Assembly: GCA_044235425.1 (NCBI GenBank)
Contig: JBIIHW010000009.1
Span: 62,001 to 126,000 of the forward strand
DNA: 64,000 bases
Reading direction: 5' to 3'
Origin: JBJSXJ01 sp044235425
GTDB taxonomy: Bacteria; Planctomycetota; Planctomycetia; Pirellulales; Pirellulaceae
In this document: piece by piece, positions 25,421-34,882 of the stretch
Layout of the letters: each line of letters begins with the position of its first letter
Position numbering within the stretch: the stretch's first letter is position 1
The notes under the pieces: generated by a model
What the model was told of the DNA's origin: nothing
What the model saw: the letters and a program-made list of their open reading frames with translations, nothing else
The model's database searches: none
Program-made: the position numbers and the translations under genes

Positions 25421-25840
25421 TCAGGATTTTCCGAGCCATTGATCGATGAGTCGCATGACAACGGCCATCATTCCGTTGAGGACTCCCCCCCAGGCGATGT
25501 CGGCGAGTGAGACAGTGAGTGTCCATTTTTCGAGGACGGCGAGATTGGTCATGTCGTAGATGCCGTAGGTCACGAGTCCGAGCAAGGCGCCCCAGAGAAA
25601 CGTTTGAGCGAGCGTGCTTTCGGGCCCCAGTAAGGGACGAACGAAACAGACGAGCCCAATCGGGATCAGGATGTAAACAAAAGCGGCGGCACCCCAGCGA
25701 GGATTGAGTCCCGCTTCGTTCCGCCGCATGAGTTCACCAATTTCACGGTCGTAAAAACCGGTCATCAGCACTCCGAGCCAGAGCATATCCACGATCAGCA
25801 CGATGGGAATCAAGATCAGAATTAACCAGAGCGGTCGCAT
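25421..25840 (-). CDS. DUF2177 family membrane protein
   Basis: The 139-residue protein has four hydrophobic segments and the conserved DUF2177 parts: VDMLWLGVLMTGFYDREIG near the N-terminus, WGAAAFVYILIPIGLVCFV, the central GALLGLVTYGIYDMTNLAVLEKW, and SLADIAWGGVLNGMMAVV. AAGGA precedes the ATG. The family has no assigned function. It is the last gene of a minus-strand run and is convergent with the Nudix gene, with 11 bases between the stops. Confidence 0.88.
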   Translation of the reverse strand: MRPLWLILILIPIVLIVDMLWLGVLMTGFYDREIGELMRRNEAGLNPRWGAAAFVYILIPIGLVCFVRPLLGPESTLAQTFLWGALLGLVTYGIYDMTNLAVLEKWTLTVSLADIAWGGVLNGMMAVVMRLIDQWLGKS

Positions 25841-25895
25841 GATAGTTCCTTAGGTGATGATCGCTGACGTAACCACTGACGTTCGGTGCCGACAA

Positions 25896-27554
25896 CTAGC
25901 GACCGCGGAAATTCCCCACATCTTGTCCGTCGTTCATGATGAAAAGCCGCCAGAGTGTGACGGGATCAAGCTGTGCGCTGAATTCCATGACGGAACCGTC
26001 GACGAGCGATGCGGTGAAGCCTGTTCCATCTTTATCGACCAAACCCGCAAAAGGTGCTTTCTCGTCAACCAACAAATCATCCGGCTTGGTCCAGATAACG
26101 GCTTTTTCCGGTAAGGCTTCCACAAACATGATGGTGTTACTGGTTCCATCCGTAATCGCCGACATCCGCTTTGGCTGGTCGTCGCCCATGAGAGTCCCTT
26201 TGGCAATTGGAGCGAGGTAGGTCGTGAGGCCTTGAGCAGCCATCTCCGCCGACAACTTGGGGGATTTCAAGGTCGCCGGCATTTTTGCGATGAGCGCCTT
26301 GTTGTGCTCGCTATCCCAGGGTTCATCTAATCGGAATTGCTTATAGAGCTCATTCTCGTCCAAGAAAGGCAGCAGATGAACTCGCCAGCTCAGCAGCTTC
26401 TTACCATCGGCGGCGAGCTTCGCTTGGCCGGGAAATGCTTGAAAGGCGTCATGATGATTGTGCATGGCCAAAGTAAGTTGTTTCAGGTTGTTGAGGCCCT
26501 GAATTCGATTCGCGGCCCCTTGAGTCGCGACTACGCCCTGAGTCAAGCCATCGATGATCACTTTTATTCCGCCATTTTTCTCCGTCAGCACGACTCGCAA
26601 CATGTCCTCGCCGCGCAGCTTGGGCGTGAAGACATCCACGATTTCATCCAGGTTGGGGAATTGCTGGCGCAGCTGCGGCTGTTTGCGGAGCGTATCGAGT
26701 CCGAGCTTAGCGGTGGACTGAATCAGCTCCGCAGATTCTTTGTCAGCCATTTTGACCAAGAGTGCGAGCGCGGCATCGGCCGGCGTGTTCATGGTGAGTG
26801 CCGCCCATTGCAGTTTTTGCTGCATAGAGCGCACGACGGGAGCAATCAGCTCACCTCCCGGTGGTAGCGGTAAGTCGGCTTCCTTGATGAATTGATTCGG
26901 CACGAAGACCAGTTGCAGAGCGGTATTGCCAGCCGCTTGAAAGCCAGCTTCATAAGCCTCATTGGCCTTCGGTTTAATGCTCTTCCAGGTGTCAGCTTCA
27001 TTCGGCGGCGTGAAAATCAGCATTTGCCCCTGCACTCGGCTGGGAAACGGGATGAGTTGTCCCAAGAGAGCGGAGGCTGCTTGTGGGTCCTTGCCTTTTT
27101 CAATCACCGCTACGACCGCCAGGAGGGCAGGATTTGCGGGAGGCCCACCGGGGACGGGAGCTGCCGCGGCAGTATTCATGCGAGCCACCGCATACCAGTC
27201 GGCCGCTCCCGTCGCGATTAACTGCTCGCGGATCGGTCCTGCCATCGCAAAGCCCTGCTGCATGGTTTGCGTACGATTGGCATCGAGGACGGTTTTGGGA
27301 ACATTCGTCTGCACGAACTTCAGCAGGGCGGAGAGATCCACCTTGCGTACATCGGCATGAGCGACCGCCAGCGTTTGATCATCGATGAGTGAGGATACAG
27401 CTGCCACGCGAGCGGCGGCGTCGAAGGGCTTCGTGGCCGCTGCGGTGTCGGCACCGGTTTGAGCCCAACTAGGAACTGCGCGAGCCACTCCCAGCGTAAA
27501 CAGCGCTGCGATCAGCAGTCGGAGGCAGTTCGCTTGGTTAAGTAAAGCCATCAT
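25896..27554 (-). CDS. DUF1559-domain protein, signal-peptide form
   Basis: A 552-residue protein. Its C-terminal 200 residues match the DUF1559 domain of planctomycetes: NRIQGLNNLKQLTLAMHNHH, FPGQAKLAADGKKLLSWRVHLLPFLDENELYKQF, LKSP, DGTSNTIMFVEALPEKAVIWTKPDDL and the terminal LVDGSVMEF. Unlike most DUF1559 proteins it lacks the N-terminal pilin-like GFTLVELLVVIAIIG helix and has an ordinary signal peptide (LIAALFTLGVARAVPSWAQ). The first 300 residues are a helical domain with no recognised family. AGGAG lies ahead of the ATG pair. It follows the 284-aa helical protein gene. Confidence 0.85.
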   Translation of the reverse strand: MMALLNQANCLRLLIAALFTLGVARAVPSWAQTGADTAAATKPFDAAARVAAVSSLIDDQTLAVAHADVRKVDLSALLKFVQTNVPKTVLDANRTQTMQQGFAMAGPIREQLIATGAADWYAVARMNTAAAAPVPGGPPANPALLAVVAVIEKGKDPQAASALLGQLIPFPSRVQGQMLIFTPPNEADTWKSIKPKANEAYEAGFQAAGNTALQLVFVPNQFIKEADLPLPPGGELIAPVVRSMQQKLQWAALTMNTPADAALALLVKMADKESAELIQSTAKLGLDTLRKQPQLRQQFPNLDEIVDVFTPKLRGEDMLRVVLTEKNGGIKVIIDGLTQGVVATQGAANRIQGLNNLKQLTLAMHNHHDAFQAFPGQAKLAADGKKLLSWRVHLLPFLDENELYKQFRLDEPWDSEHNKALIAKMPATLKSPKLSAEMAAQGLTTYLAPIAKGTLMGDDQPKRMSAITDGTSNTIMFVEALPEKAVIWTKPDDLLVDEKAPFAGLVDKDGTGFTASLVDGSVMEFSAQLDPVTLWRLFIMNDGQDVGNFRGR

Positions 27555-27659
27555 TGTTATTGCTCCTGGCAGAAAATAGAGACGAGATAAGAAGACAAGA
27601 TCATCAGTGAGAAGTTGAGGGAATCGCTTCGCAGGATCGCGTGATCCCCAAACGGTCCC

Positions 27660-28514
27660 TTATGGATTTGGTTTGATGCGCGGTGCGGAAGTCTCACCGC
27701 GCGGTACGATCGCCTGCACTGCAGGCGCCACGATTTCGGGTGTCTTGAGCTGCAGATCGGCTCCGAGAATCTCCGTCAACTTTGCACGCTGCTCGACATT
27801 CAGCACATCGCGCACGACATCCTTCACCAACTGCTTGCGAATCTCCTCGATCTTCTCGCGGAGTTTTTTCTCGGCTTCGCGCTGCTTTTCTGCCAGGTCC
27901 GCTTTTTGTTGATCGGTAAGTGCGAGCAGGTCAGCGATTTCACCTTGCGTGAGTGCATTCGCACCGCGGCTACGCATCTGCATCTGCACTTTGACCTGCC
28001 GCAAGCGTTCGATCTGCTGAGGCAGCAGGATTTCGGCAATCTGCTTGCGTGTTTCCTCCTGAATCTGCTTCTCGTTCTCACGTACCAGCTCGCCAACTTT
28101 ACTCGGCTCAAGCGTCCGCACTTCGGCATAGGATTTGACGCGTCGCTCTTGCATGGTGCGACGTAGGTTCGAGAGTTTTTGTTTCTGCTCAGGGACCAGT
28201 GCCAGGTCTTCGTGCAGTTGCTCGTTAGTCAAGATACCGAGGTCATCTTGAGGCAGTCCGCCTCCCGCCGTCACGAGTCCGCCACCCATATTAAAAGTGA
28301 ACGGGATAAAGCCGGCTCCATCACCTCCGGCGATGATCGTCATCCCGTTTTCTTTATCACCGACCGCCTGCAGGGCGATGACGCGCGGAGTGGCTTCAAC
28401 CGGCGGGGCTTCTTGCTGCGCTAGTGATTCCTGCTTGGCGGACAGCCCGGCCAGGAAGCAGATTAGAGAAGCGGCGACACAGTTAACGTTCAAGCCGGTC
28501 GGTCGAAGTGGCAT
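27660..28514 (-). CDS. Exported helical protein of unknown function
   Basis: This 284-residue protein has a signal peptide (CVAASLICFLAGLSA) and a long helical, charge-rich core: DLALVPEQKQKLSNLRRTMQ, VRENEKQIQEETRKQIAEIL, LRQVKVQMQMRSRG and ADLAEKQREAEKKLREKIEEIRKQLVKDVVRDV. The pattern of LxxEQxxKL followed by long amphipathic helices recalls Spy/LTXXQ-type periplasmic proteins but the motif is not exact. AAGGAG precedes the ATG. It sits between the sulfatase and the DUF1559 gene on the same strand. No function is assigned. Confidence 0.7.
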   Translation of the reverse strand: MPLRPTGLNVNCVAASLICFLAGLSAKQESLAQQEAPPVEATPRVIALQAVGDKENGMTIIAGGDGAGFIPFTFNMGGGLVTAGGGLPQDDLGILTNEQLHEDLALVPEQKQKLSNLRRTMQERRVKSYAEVRTLEPSKVGELVRENEKQIQEETRKQIAEILLPQQIERLRQVKVQMQMRSRGANALTQGEIADLLALTDQQKADLAEKQREAEKKLREKIEEIRKQLVKDVVRDVLNVEQRAKLTEILGADLQLKTPEIVAPAVQAIVPRGETSAPRIKPNP

Positions 28515-28651
28515 GTTTTGGGTTACTCCTTAGGAGCTTCGATTGGTTTCCAAGCGGAACTGCGCGTGGGTATCAATGCCTTAAACAGTGGGAGATTGTA
28601 GGCGATTGCGCCGAGAAAGTAATGGCTATCTTTTCTGAACGCGAGCGGAAC

Positions 28652-30610
28652 TTATTTGGGCTGCGGGGACGGAGGGAGCAATTCGGCAGCTGTTTCGCGC
28701 AGGGTTGTTTGTAAACGTTCCACCGTATCGCGCGCCCGTTTGGTGGTGTGGGGATCTGTGGTGGGTAGTTTGATTACTTGCGGAGTGATGGTGTGAGCGG
28801 CGGCACCGAGTGCGTCGATCGCATTCAGAGCGGCGGTTGCGACGTAGGCGTTGGTCCGAGTGGGATCCGCCAGGCGCAGTAATTCCTGCAATCCGCGTTC
28901 ACGCTCCTCTGGCACTCCATGTCGTACCAGCGACTCAGCGGCTGGTACTCGTACACTCAGCGATTCATCCTGCAAAGATTTAGACAACCCTGCTCGAGCT
29001 GCCCGATAACCCGCGTCGCCGCGAATCAGCAGTCCCATGGCTGCCCAGTAGCGCACCGCGGCCTCTTGATCCGTCAGCCAATTCATCAATTTGGAAATGG
29101 CACCGTCATCAAAGGCCGCTGCGGCCTGCGCCACCTCGGATAGCCGCGCGATCGCTAAATGCTGCTCCTCTTTGAATACCTCCTGGGGCGCACGTTCCTG
29201 GCAACGAGCGTGCATCTCCGCCTCAGTCAATAGCCCCAGATCGCGCATCTCGACGGTCCACCGCACATGCGCAGTTCGTAGCTTTATCAGGGTCGTTTCA
29301 TATTCTTTTTTTAGAGCCAGATTATGGACCTCATCAGGATCTTTTTCCAAATCATAGAGTTCTTCGTTAGGCCGGGGAGCTTGCCAGAAACTGGCTTGAA
29401 TTGCGGTGAGGAGCCCGTCGTCGAACTGTTGTCGCCAGACTCGCGTGGTAGGAGTTTCAAACTGATAACGAATGTGCTGACCAGCAGCTCGATGTGGATG
29501 GTAGTTGCGAATGTAGACGAAGCGTCCGTCGGTCACGCTACGCGCTAAGTCAATCCGTTCATCCATGCGTCCCCGAAATCCATATAAGAACTCGGACCTC
29601 TGCTGCTGGAAGGGGCCCGCGAATGCGCGACCGTGCATCGAGGCGGGAGGTTGGATGCCGGCCACGCTGAGCACTGTCGGAGCCAAGTCGACGAAGCCAA
29701 TCAGCTGCTCGGAAACTCCACCAGCTTGATAGTCTGGCGGTGCTAAATGTTTCCACTTCGGTGGAAAGTAAACCACCAGCGGCACCTGCAAACCGGCGTT
29801 ACCCGGCCAGCGTTTGTTGCGAGGCATGCCCGAACCATGGTCAGCAAAGCAAAAGATGATTGTGTCATCTGCTAACTGGTCAGCTGCTAACTCACGCAGT
29901 CGCCGCCCCCAGGCTTCATCCGCCGCCGATATCTGATCGTAATACTGTGCCCAGTCACGACGTACCTCGGGAGTGTCAGGATGATACGCCGGAATCCGCA
30001 CTCGGGCAGGATCCAGGACGGCTTGATGAGGTCGTTTACGGATTTGACTTTCATGACTTTGCGTCGAGTTGAAGACGGCAAAAAAGGGCTGGCCAGCCGC
30101 TCGCTTACGCCAATGCGCTTGATTCGACGATTCGTGCCAAACTCGTCCCACCGGTCTGACGTTGTAATCTTCTTTGGAATGATTGCAGCAATAATAACCA
30201 GCATCTTGCAGGTACTGGGGGAGTAAACGGACCTGGGCTGACAGCGGTACTTCGCTGCGCATGGCTTCGGCCCCCAACGACGTTGGATAGATGCCCGTAA
30301 TCAGTGCGGTACGCGCTGGGGCACAGACCGGTGCATTCGACCAGACACGTCGAAATCGCAGCCCGCGCTGGGCGACGGAATCAAGGTGCGGAGTGTGAGC
30401 GAGTGCATCGCCATAGCAACCCACCTGTGGGCCGTGATCTTCACTCGTCAGCCACAGGATGTTCGGTCGCTCGCCAGCGCCGAGCACCGCATTTATCGCC
30501 AGAGCGACGATGATTGCGAAAGGACGTACTAGTGGGGGAACGCTGCACTGCCGGGGCACTCGCCGTGCACCAGCTTTCCAAGGTTGAATCCGTTTTGCCG
30601 AATGCGACAT
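28652..30610 (-). CDS. Sulfatase with C-terminal HEAT-like repeats
   Basis: The 652-residue protein starts with a basic leader and hydrophobic stretch (PFAIIVALAINAVLGAG). The sulfatase domain begins RPNILWLTSEDHGPQVGCYGD (metal-binding Glu/Asp at 57-58) and carries the modification site CAPAR at 96-100, where the Cys is turned into formylglycine. KEDYN, FFAVFNSTQSHESQ and CFADHGSGMPRNKRW are further family landmarks. Residues from about 510 to 640 are Ala-rich HEAT-like helices. It should remove sulfate from an extracellular organic sulfate, commonly a polysaccharide in planctomycetes; the substrate is unknown. A strong terminator of the next upstream gene lies just before it. Confidence 0.9.
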   Translation of the reverse strand: MSHSAKRIQPWKAGARRVPRQCSVPPLVRPFAIIVALAINAVLGAGERPNILWLTSEDHGPQVGCYGDALAHTPHLDSVAQRGLRFRRVWSNAPVCAPARTALITGIYPTSLGAEAMRSEVPLSAQVRLLPQYLQDAGYYCCNHSKEDYNVRPVGRVWHESSNQAHWRKRAAGQPFFAVFNSTQSHESQIRKRPHQAVLDPARVRIPAYHPDTPEVRRDWAQYYDQISAADEAWGRRLRELAADQLADDTIIFCFADHGSGMPRNKRWPGNAGLQVPLVVYFPPKWKHLAPPDYQAGGVSEQLIGFVDLAPTVLSVAGIQPPASMHGRAFAGPFQQQRSEFLYGFRGRMDERIDLARSVTDGRFVYIRNYHPHRAAGQHIRYQFETPTTRVWRQQFDDGLLTAIQASFWQAPRPNEELYDLEKDPDEVHNLALKKEYETTLIKLRTAHVRWTVEMRDLGLLTEAEMHARCQERAPQEVFKEEQHLAIARLSEVAQAAAAFDDGAISKLMNWLTDQEAAVRYWAAMGLLIRGDAGYRAARAGLSKSLQDESLSVRVPAAESLVRHGVPEERERGLQELLRLADPTRTNAYVATAALNAIDALGAAAHTITPQVIKLPTTDPHTTKRARDTVERLQTTLRETAAELLPPSPQPK

Positions 30611-30625
30611 GACGCCTCACGCAGT

Positions 30626-30669
30626 AAAAAAAAGGGAACTGGTCGATCTCGCTGATCGACCAATTCCCT
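30626..30669 (-). terminator. Rho-independent terminator
   Basis: Positions 30634-30648 and 30654-30668 form a 15-bp stem (one G-U type mismatch) with a five-base loop. Read on the minus strand the stem is followed by eight T residues (complement of the A run at 30626-30633). It lies after the stop of the PQQ-type beta-propeller gene and before the sulfatase gene. Confidence 0.9.
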
Positions 30670-30736
30670 AGAGTGTAACGTGCGTTATCACGCCATGTGA
30701 CCGTGAACGTGTCAAACGACGATCGCGAGCGACCGT

Positions 30737-32110
30737 TTAGCGAGCGGCCTGCGCGTTCGCGGTGCTGGCTGCTTTCCAGGTGTAAGTTGTCATCGCATTG
30801 AGTTCGCGAATGAAAACTTCATGGCCGCAGACCGCCAGGTGAGCCCAGGTGTCGTCGGAGCCGAGTTTACGGCTGTCAATCTTTTCGAATTTTTCTGGAT
30901 TGGCTTTGATGAGGAGCAGTTCCCCGCGTTCGTCCAGTGCGAGAATTTTGTCGCCGTTGGCAACCAGACTCCAGTATTTACCGAAGGGGGTGGTCGTCCA
31001 GCAGATCTCACCGGTAGCCAAATTGATGCAGGTGAAACGCTGGTTTTGCAGATGCAGGTAGGCGTGGCCGTTGATCACCACGGGCGTCGACATATAGCCC
31101 GTCACTTTGTTGGTCCAAGCTTCCTTGGAAGCGAACGAACCGTTTTCATTAGCCACGGAAATCATGAACGATTTGCCGCCATAAGAACTGGTGAAAATGT
31201 TCCCGTTGTAAACGGTGGGAGTCAGAATGTTCATGCCGCGGAAGGCTGGAATCTCGCGAGACCACAGTTCCGTTCCCGCCTGCGGATCAACACCAGCCAG
31301 TCGTTCGCGAGTTTGGACGAGTAGTTGTTCGCGGCCAGCGATGGTGGCGAGGTAAGGTGATGAGAACGCACTTCCCATCATGCCGCCGCCATCTTTCAGA
31401 GACTGCCAGATGATTTTGCCGGATGCCTTATCCACTTTCGTGCAGCAGCCGCCCGCTTGAACGAAGAGCGAGTCGCCGACGACGAGTGGCGAGGAGACGA
31501 ATCCGAACGTCGGCACAGCGGACTTCATTTCCTTGGGGAAATCAATCTTCCATTTGACCTGTCCTGACTTGGCGTCGATCGCCACGAGCAGGTCTTTGAT
31601 GCCGGCGACGTAGAGCGTCTGGCCATCGTAGGCGGGAGTGGCACGAATCCAGTCCCCGTTGGCTTTGGCAAAGAACGGGACCGAGATTGCCCCTTCCCAT
31701 GAAACTTCCCAGTTTTGTTTGCCCGTTTTACGGTCGAGTGCGCGGACCACTTCGATCTTTTTCTCCTTCGTTTCCGTCACGAAGACTTGATCTTCGGACA
31801 CGATTGGCCCGGAGTAGCTGGGAGCGAGCGGCACGGACCAGTTTTTGACGAGTGCGGATTCTCCGATCTGATCGGGCCACGCGGGTTGACCGCTAATTTG
31901 TCCGTCTCGCTGCGGACCGCGCCACTGCGGCCAAGTGGCCACTGGGCCGGCGGGATCGGCAGCCACGCTCAACTCAGCTGCACGATCCAGCCCCAAGGCG
32001 AGGGTTGCCGCCGCGAGCAGACCGGTGGTCGTCAGTCGATGAAGAAGGTGTCGCCAGCGTGATGAAATCGCTTTATCTTGCACTCGCCACCCCGCGAATA
32101 GAGTCTTCAT
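30737..32110 (-). CDS. Exported PQQ-like beta-propeller protein
   Basis: The ATG at 32110 has AGAAGG about eight bases upstream and is preferred to one nine codons earlier. The 457-residue product has a signal segment (RLTTTGLLAAATLALGLDRAAE) and then repeated beta-propeller blades: WPQWRGPQRDGQISGQP, VVRALDRKTGKQNWEVSWEG, LLVAIDAKSGQVKWKIDFP, KVDKASGKIIWQSLKDGGG and CINLATGEICWTTTP. These are PQQ-type repeats as in BamB or quinoprotein dehydrogenases. No catalytic disulfide or haem site was seen, so a binding or scaffold role is more likely. Its terminator is at 30626-30669. Confidence 0.88.
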   Translation of the reverse strand: MKTLFAGWRVQDKAISSRWRHLLHRLTTTGLLAAATLALGLDRAAELSVAADPAGPVATWPQWRGPQRDGQISGQPAWPDQIGESALVKNWSVPLAPSYSGPIVSEDQVFVTETKEKKIEVVRALDRKTGKQNWEVSWEGAISVPFFAKANGDWIRATPAYDGQTLYVAGIKDLLVAIDAKSGQVKWKIDFPKEMKSAVPTFGFVSSPLVVGDSLFVQAGGCCTKVDKASGKIIWQSLKDGGGMMGSAFSSPYLATIAGREQLLVQTRERLAGVDPQAGTELWSREIPAFRGMNILTPTVYNGNIFTSSYGGKSFMISVANENGSFASKEAWTNKVTGYMSTPVVINGHAYLHLQNQRFTCINLATGEICWTTTPFGKYWSLVANGDKILALDERGELLLIKANPEKFEKIDSRKLGSDDTWAHLAVCGHEVFIRELNAMTTYTWKAASTANAQAAR

Positions 32111-32458
32111 AGGTAACCTTCTCTGGAAAGCTGCCATCCGCTGAGCGGATGAACGATTTGATTGAAAGACATGAACGATTTGAATGATTTACCCGCGAGC
32201 ATCCTAGGAAACATAACCTGCTGCTTGCAAGGCTTAGCCAGGATTTTTGGCGGAATAATTTCGGTAAAGAGGGATGGGTGATCTTGTTGGGAGGCTGAGA
32301 GAGCGGTACTTTACCTAGGCAAAAGCTGCACGATTTGAGCGATTTTAAGGTGTGGCAATCAGCTTTCGCGGGTTGGTGAGGTGGTGGCGTGAGGAAAGCC
32401 AACGAGCGGGAGGAGCGGTATTCGTGGCGAATCAAGTTGACGGTGAGGGACGTGCGTT
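32111..32458. other. Divergent intergenic region with two spaced direct repeats
   Basis: In these 348 bases ATGAACGATTTGA occurs at 32149-32161 and again at 32171-32183, i.e. 22 bases (about two helical turns) apart. CACGATTTGAGCGATTTT near 32328 is a weaker relative. The region lies between the minus-strand propeller gene and the plus-strand FAD oxidoreductase gene. No gene is supported. Confidence 0.5.
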
Positions 32459-33766
32459 GTGAATGTGGCAGTAATCGGAGCTGGTATCTCGGGACTCACC
32501 GCTGCCCTTGAATTGGCGCGACGCCATGATGTGACCTTATTCGAGGCGAACGATTATCTGGGTGGTCACACGCATACCGTTGATATTGAGTATCACGGGG
32601 AGCGGCAATCGATCGACACGGGGTTCATTGTTTACAACGACTGGACCTACCCCAATTTCATCGCTCTGCTGGACCAGCTCGGCGTCGCTTCGCAGCCGAC
32701 GGAGATGAGTTTTAGTGTGCGTTGTGATCGCACCGGCCTGGAATATAGTGGCTCGTCGCTCAACGGTCTTTTTGCTCAGCGGCGAAACTTGGTTAGTCCC
32801 CGTTTCTACCGTCTTCTGGCGGACATTCTGCGATTTAATCGAGCGGGGCATCGGGACGGTGAGCGAGTGGCGGCTGCGGGGACTGGCTCTGGCGCCGCAA
32901 TTCAGGGCGCTACCGCCGGTCTGTCGGAGCCGATCACGGTGGGGAAGTTTTTACGCGACGGGCGCTATTCTCGGGTCTTCTGCGAGCATTATTTATTACC
33001 GATGGGAGCAGCGATCTGGTCGTGTCCCACCGGCACGTTCGAGAATTTTCCGCTCGAATTTATTTTCGAATTCTATCGCAATCATGGGCTGCTGAATGTT
33101 TGGCAACGACCGCAGTGGCGTGTGATTCAAGGTGGATCGCGTAGCTATGTGCGGAAGATGATGGACCGGTTTCGAGGTCGGGTGCGGTTGGCGACGCCGA
33201 TTGAACGAGTGCAGCGGTTTTCGGATCGAGTGGAAGTGGTGCCGCGGGGCGGTGCCGTGGAACGCTATGAGCATGCGGTGCTGGCCTGCCACAGTGATCA
33301 GGCTCTCGGTATGCTCGCCGACCCCTCGCCGCTGGAAAAGGAGCTTCTCGGAGCATTTCCTTACGAGCGTAATGTGGCGGTTCTGCATACCGACACGTCG
33401 ATATTGCCGAAGCGTCGGCGTGCCTGGTCGAGTTGGAATTATCGGATTGATCCCCAGAATGAAGCCCGAGCCACACTCACTTACAACATGAACATTTTGC
33501 AAGGACTGAAGTCGGAGCACGTTTACAACGTGACGCTCAACGACGAGGGTTCGATTGATCCCGCGAAGATTCTCGGCCGTTATCATTACGCTCATCCCAT
33601 TTTCACGACTCGTCGAGCTGCCGTGCAGGCGCGTCATCGCGAGCTATGTAATGTGAATCGCACGTCTTACTGCGGAGCCTACTGGCGCAACGGATTTCAC
33701 GAGGACGGAGTGGTGAGTGCGCAGGCCGTTTGTCGCGCGATCGGTGGAGTGGACGATCGTTCGTAG
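32459..33766 (+). CDS. FAD-dependent oxidoreductase of a fatty-acid modification cluster
   Basis: The product (435 residues, GTG start) opens with the dinucleotide-binding fold VAVIGAGISGLTAALELARR and the next conserved segment LFEANDYLGGHTHTVDIE. It continues DTGFIVYNDWTYPNFIALL and the C-terminal FAD segment is modified. This type of flavin amine-oxidase-like protein is usually encoded beside DUF1365 and a cyclopropane-fatty-acid synthase homologue, as here. In such clusters it is thought to oxidise or desaturate a membrane fatty acid; the exact reaction in this organism is not known. Confidence 0.88.
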   Translation: MNVAVIGAGISGLTAALELARRHDVTLFEANDYLGGHTHTVDIEYHGERQSIDTGFIVYNDWTYPNFIALLDQLGVASQPTEMSFSVRCDRTGLEYSGSSLNGLFAQRRNLVSPRFYRLLADILRFNRAGHRDGERVAAAGTGSGAAIQGATAGLSEPITVGKFLRDGRYSRVFCEHYLLPMGAAIWSCPTGTFENFPLEFIFEFYRNHGLLNVWQRPQWRVIQGGSRSYVRKMMDRFRGRVRLATPIERVQRFSDRVEVVPRGGAVERYEHAVLACHSDQALGMLADPSPLEKELLGAFPYERNVAVLHTDTSILPKRRRAWSSWNYRIDPQNEARATLTYNMNILQGLKSEHVYNVTLNDEGSIDPAKILGRYHYAHPIFTTRRAAVQARHRELCNVNRTSYCGAYWRNGFHEDGVVSAQAVCRAIGGVDDRS

Positions 33767-33865
33767 ACCAGCTGGTGTCACTCGTTTTGCGATTACAGTG
33801 AGGGAAGGTAGGAAGCCGGAAGTCAGATCAAGCAGCAGTCCTCTGAAGCGTAGTACTAGAGCGTC

Positions 33866-34882
33866 ATGTCGCCGAGCGTGTTTCACAGTTGTCTATACGA
33901 AGGAACGGTACGGCATCGTCGTTGGCGTGCGCCGGGCGTGGAGCGTAGTTCGGGGCGACCTGCCGACGTCTTTCACTCGCTGCACTATCGGCTGTTTCTT
34001 GTCTATGTGGATTTAGCCGAGTTGCCGCAGTTGTTTGGTCGCCGGGGACTTTGGTCAATGCGCTGGCCGGCGGTCGCGTGGTTCCGTCGAGCGGACTATC
34101 TTGGACCCGCCACCGAGCCGCTGGACCAGTCCGTACGCCGATTGGTCAGTGAGCGATTGGGCCGGAAGCCGACGGGACCAATTCGGCTGCTCACCAGTTT
34201 TCGGTATGCCGGTTTTCGCATGAATCCGGTGAGTTTTTATTATTGTTTTGATGCGACGGGAGAGCGTTTGGAAACGCTGGTGGCGGAAGTGACGAACACT
34301 CCGTGGGACGAGCGTCATTACTACGTACTGGATTTACGGGTTGAGGCACGTGGCGAGGAGTTGCATCCGCGCTGGTCGGCGCGCAACGACAAGGAATTTC
34401 ACGTTTCGCCCTTCTTTGATATGGCGATGGAATATTACTGGCGTGTGACGTCCCCGAGCGACAAGTTGTTGGTTCACATTGAGAATCAAGCGGCCGACGG
34501 TAAGCCGTTCGATGCCACGTTGGTCGCGCGGCGCAAGCCGCTGACCCGCTGGAACAAGCTGCGCGTCCTCCTGCAATATCCGCTCCTCACCATGAAAGTA
34601 GCCGCCGGAATTTACTGGCATGCCCTGCGCTTATGGCTCAAGGGAGTTCCCTATGTGCCGCATCCAGGGGCCGTTGGATCGGTACGCACCGCCAATTCCC
34701 GGGAGCCCGAAACGGGGGCCGTTCCCTCGAAACCTTTGTCGGCAGAAAATTTTTGTGATAAAAAACTGCCGATTGATCAAGATAGTAGGTCGCCGCGGGC
34801 GATTGAGACGTCGCGCAGCGCGACTGATTCCCTTTCTCCTAATCTGTCCGTAACGGGTTCGATCCCCGAGGTTTATCGATGA
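33866..34882 (+). CDS. DUF1365 family protein
   Basis: A 338-residue protein whose first 245 residues match DUF1365: FHSCLYEGTVRHRRW, FHSLHYRLFLVYVDLAEL, PIRLLTSFRYAGFRMNPVSFYYCFD, VTNTPWDERHYYVLD and HVSPFFDMAMEYYWRVTSP. The tail from about 275 is longer than usual and looks disordered. The family is of unknown biochemistry but is conserved with Cfa-type methyltransferases and FAD oxidoreductases. The stop overlaps the ATG of the methyltransferase gene, and the oxidoreductase gene lies 99 bases upstream. Confidence 0.9.
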   Translation: MSPSVFHSCLYEGTVRHRRWRAPGVERSSGRPADVFHSLHYRLFLVYVDLAELPQLFGRRGLWSMRWPAVAWFRRADYLGPATEPLDQSVRRLVSERLGRKPTGPIRLLTSFRYAGFRMNPVSFYYCFDATGERLETLVAEVTNTPWDERHYYVLDLRVEARGEELHPRWSARNDKEFHVSPFFDMAMEYYWRVTSPSDKLLVHIENQAADGKPFDATLVARRKPLTRWNKLRVLLQYPLLTMKVAAGIYWHALRLWLKGVPYVPHPGAVGSVRTANSREPETGAVPSKPLSAENFCDKKLPIDQDSRSPRAIETSRSATDSLSPNLSVTGSIPEVYR

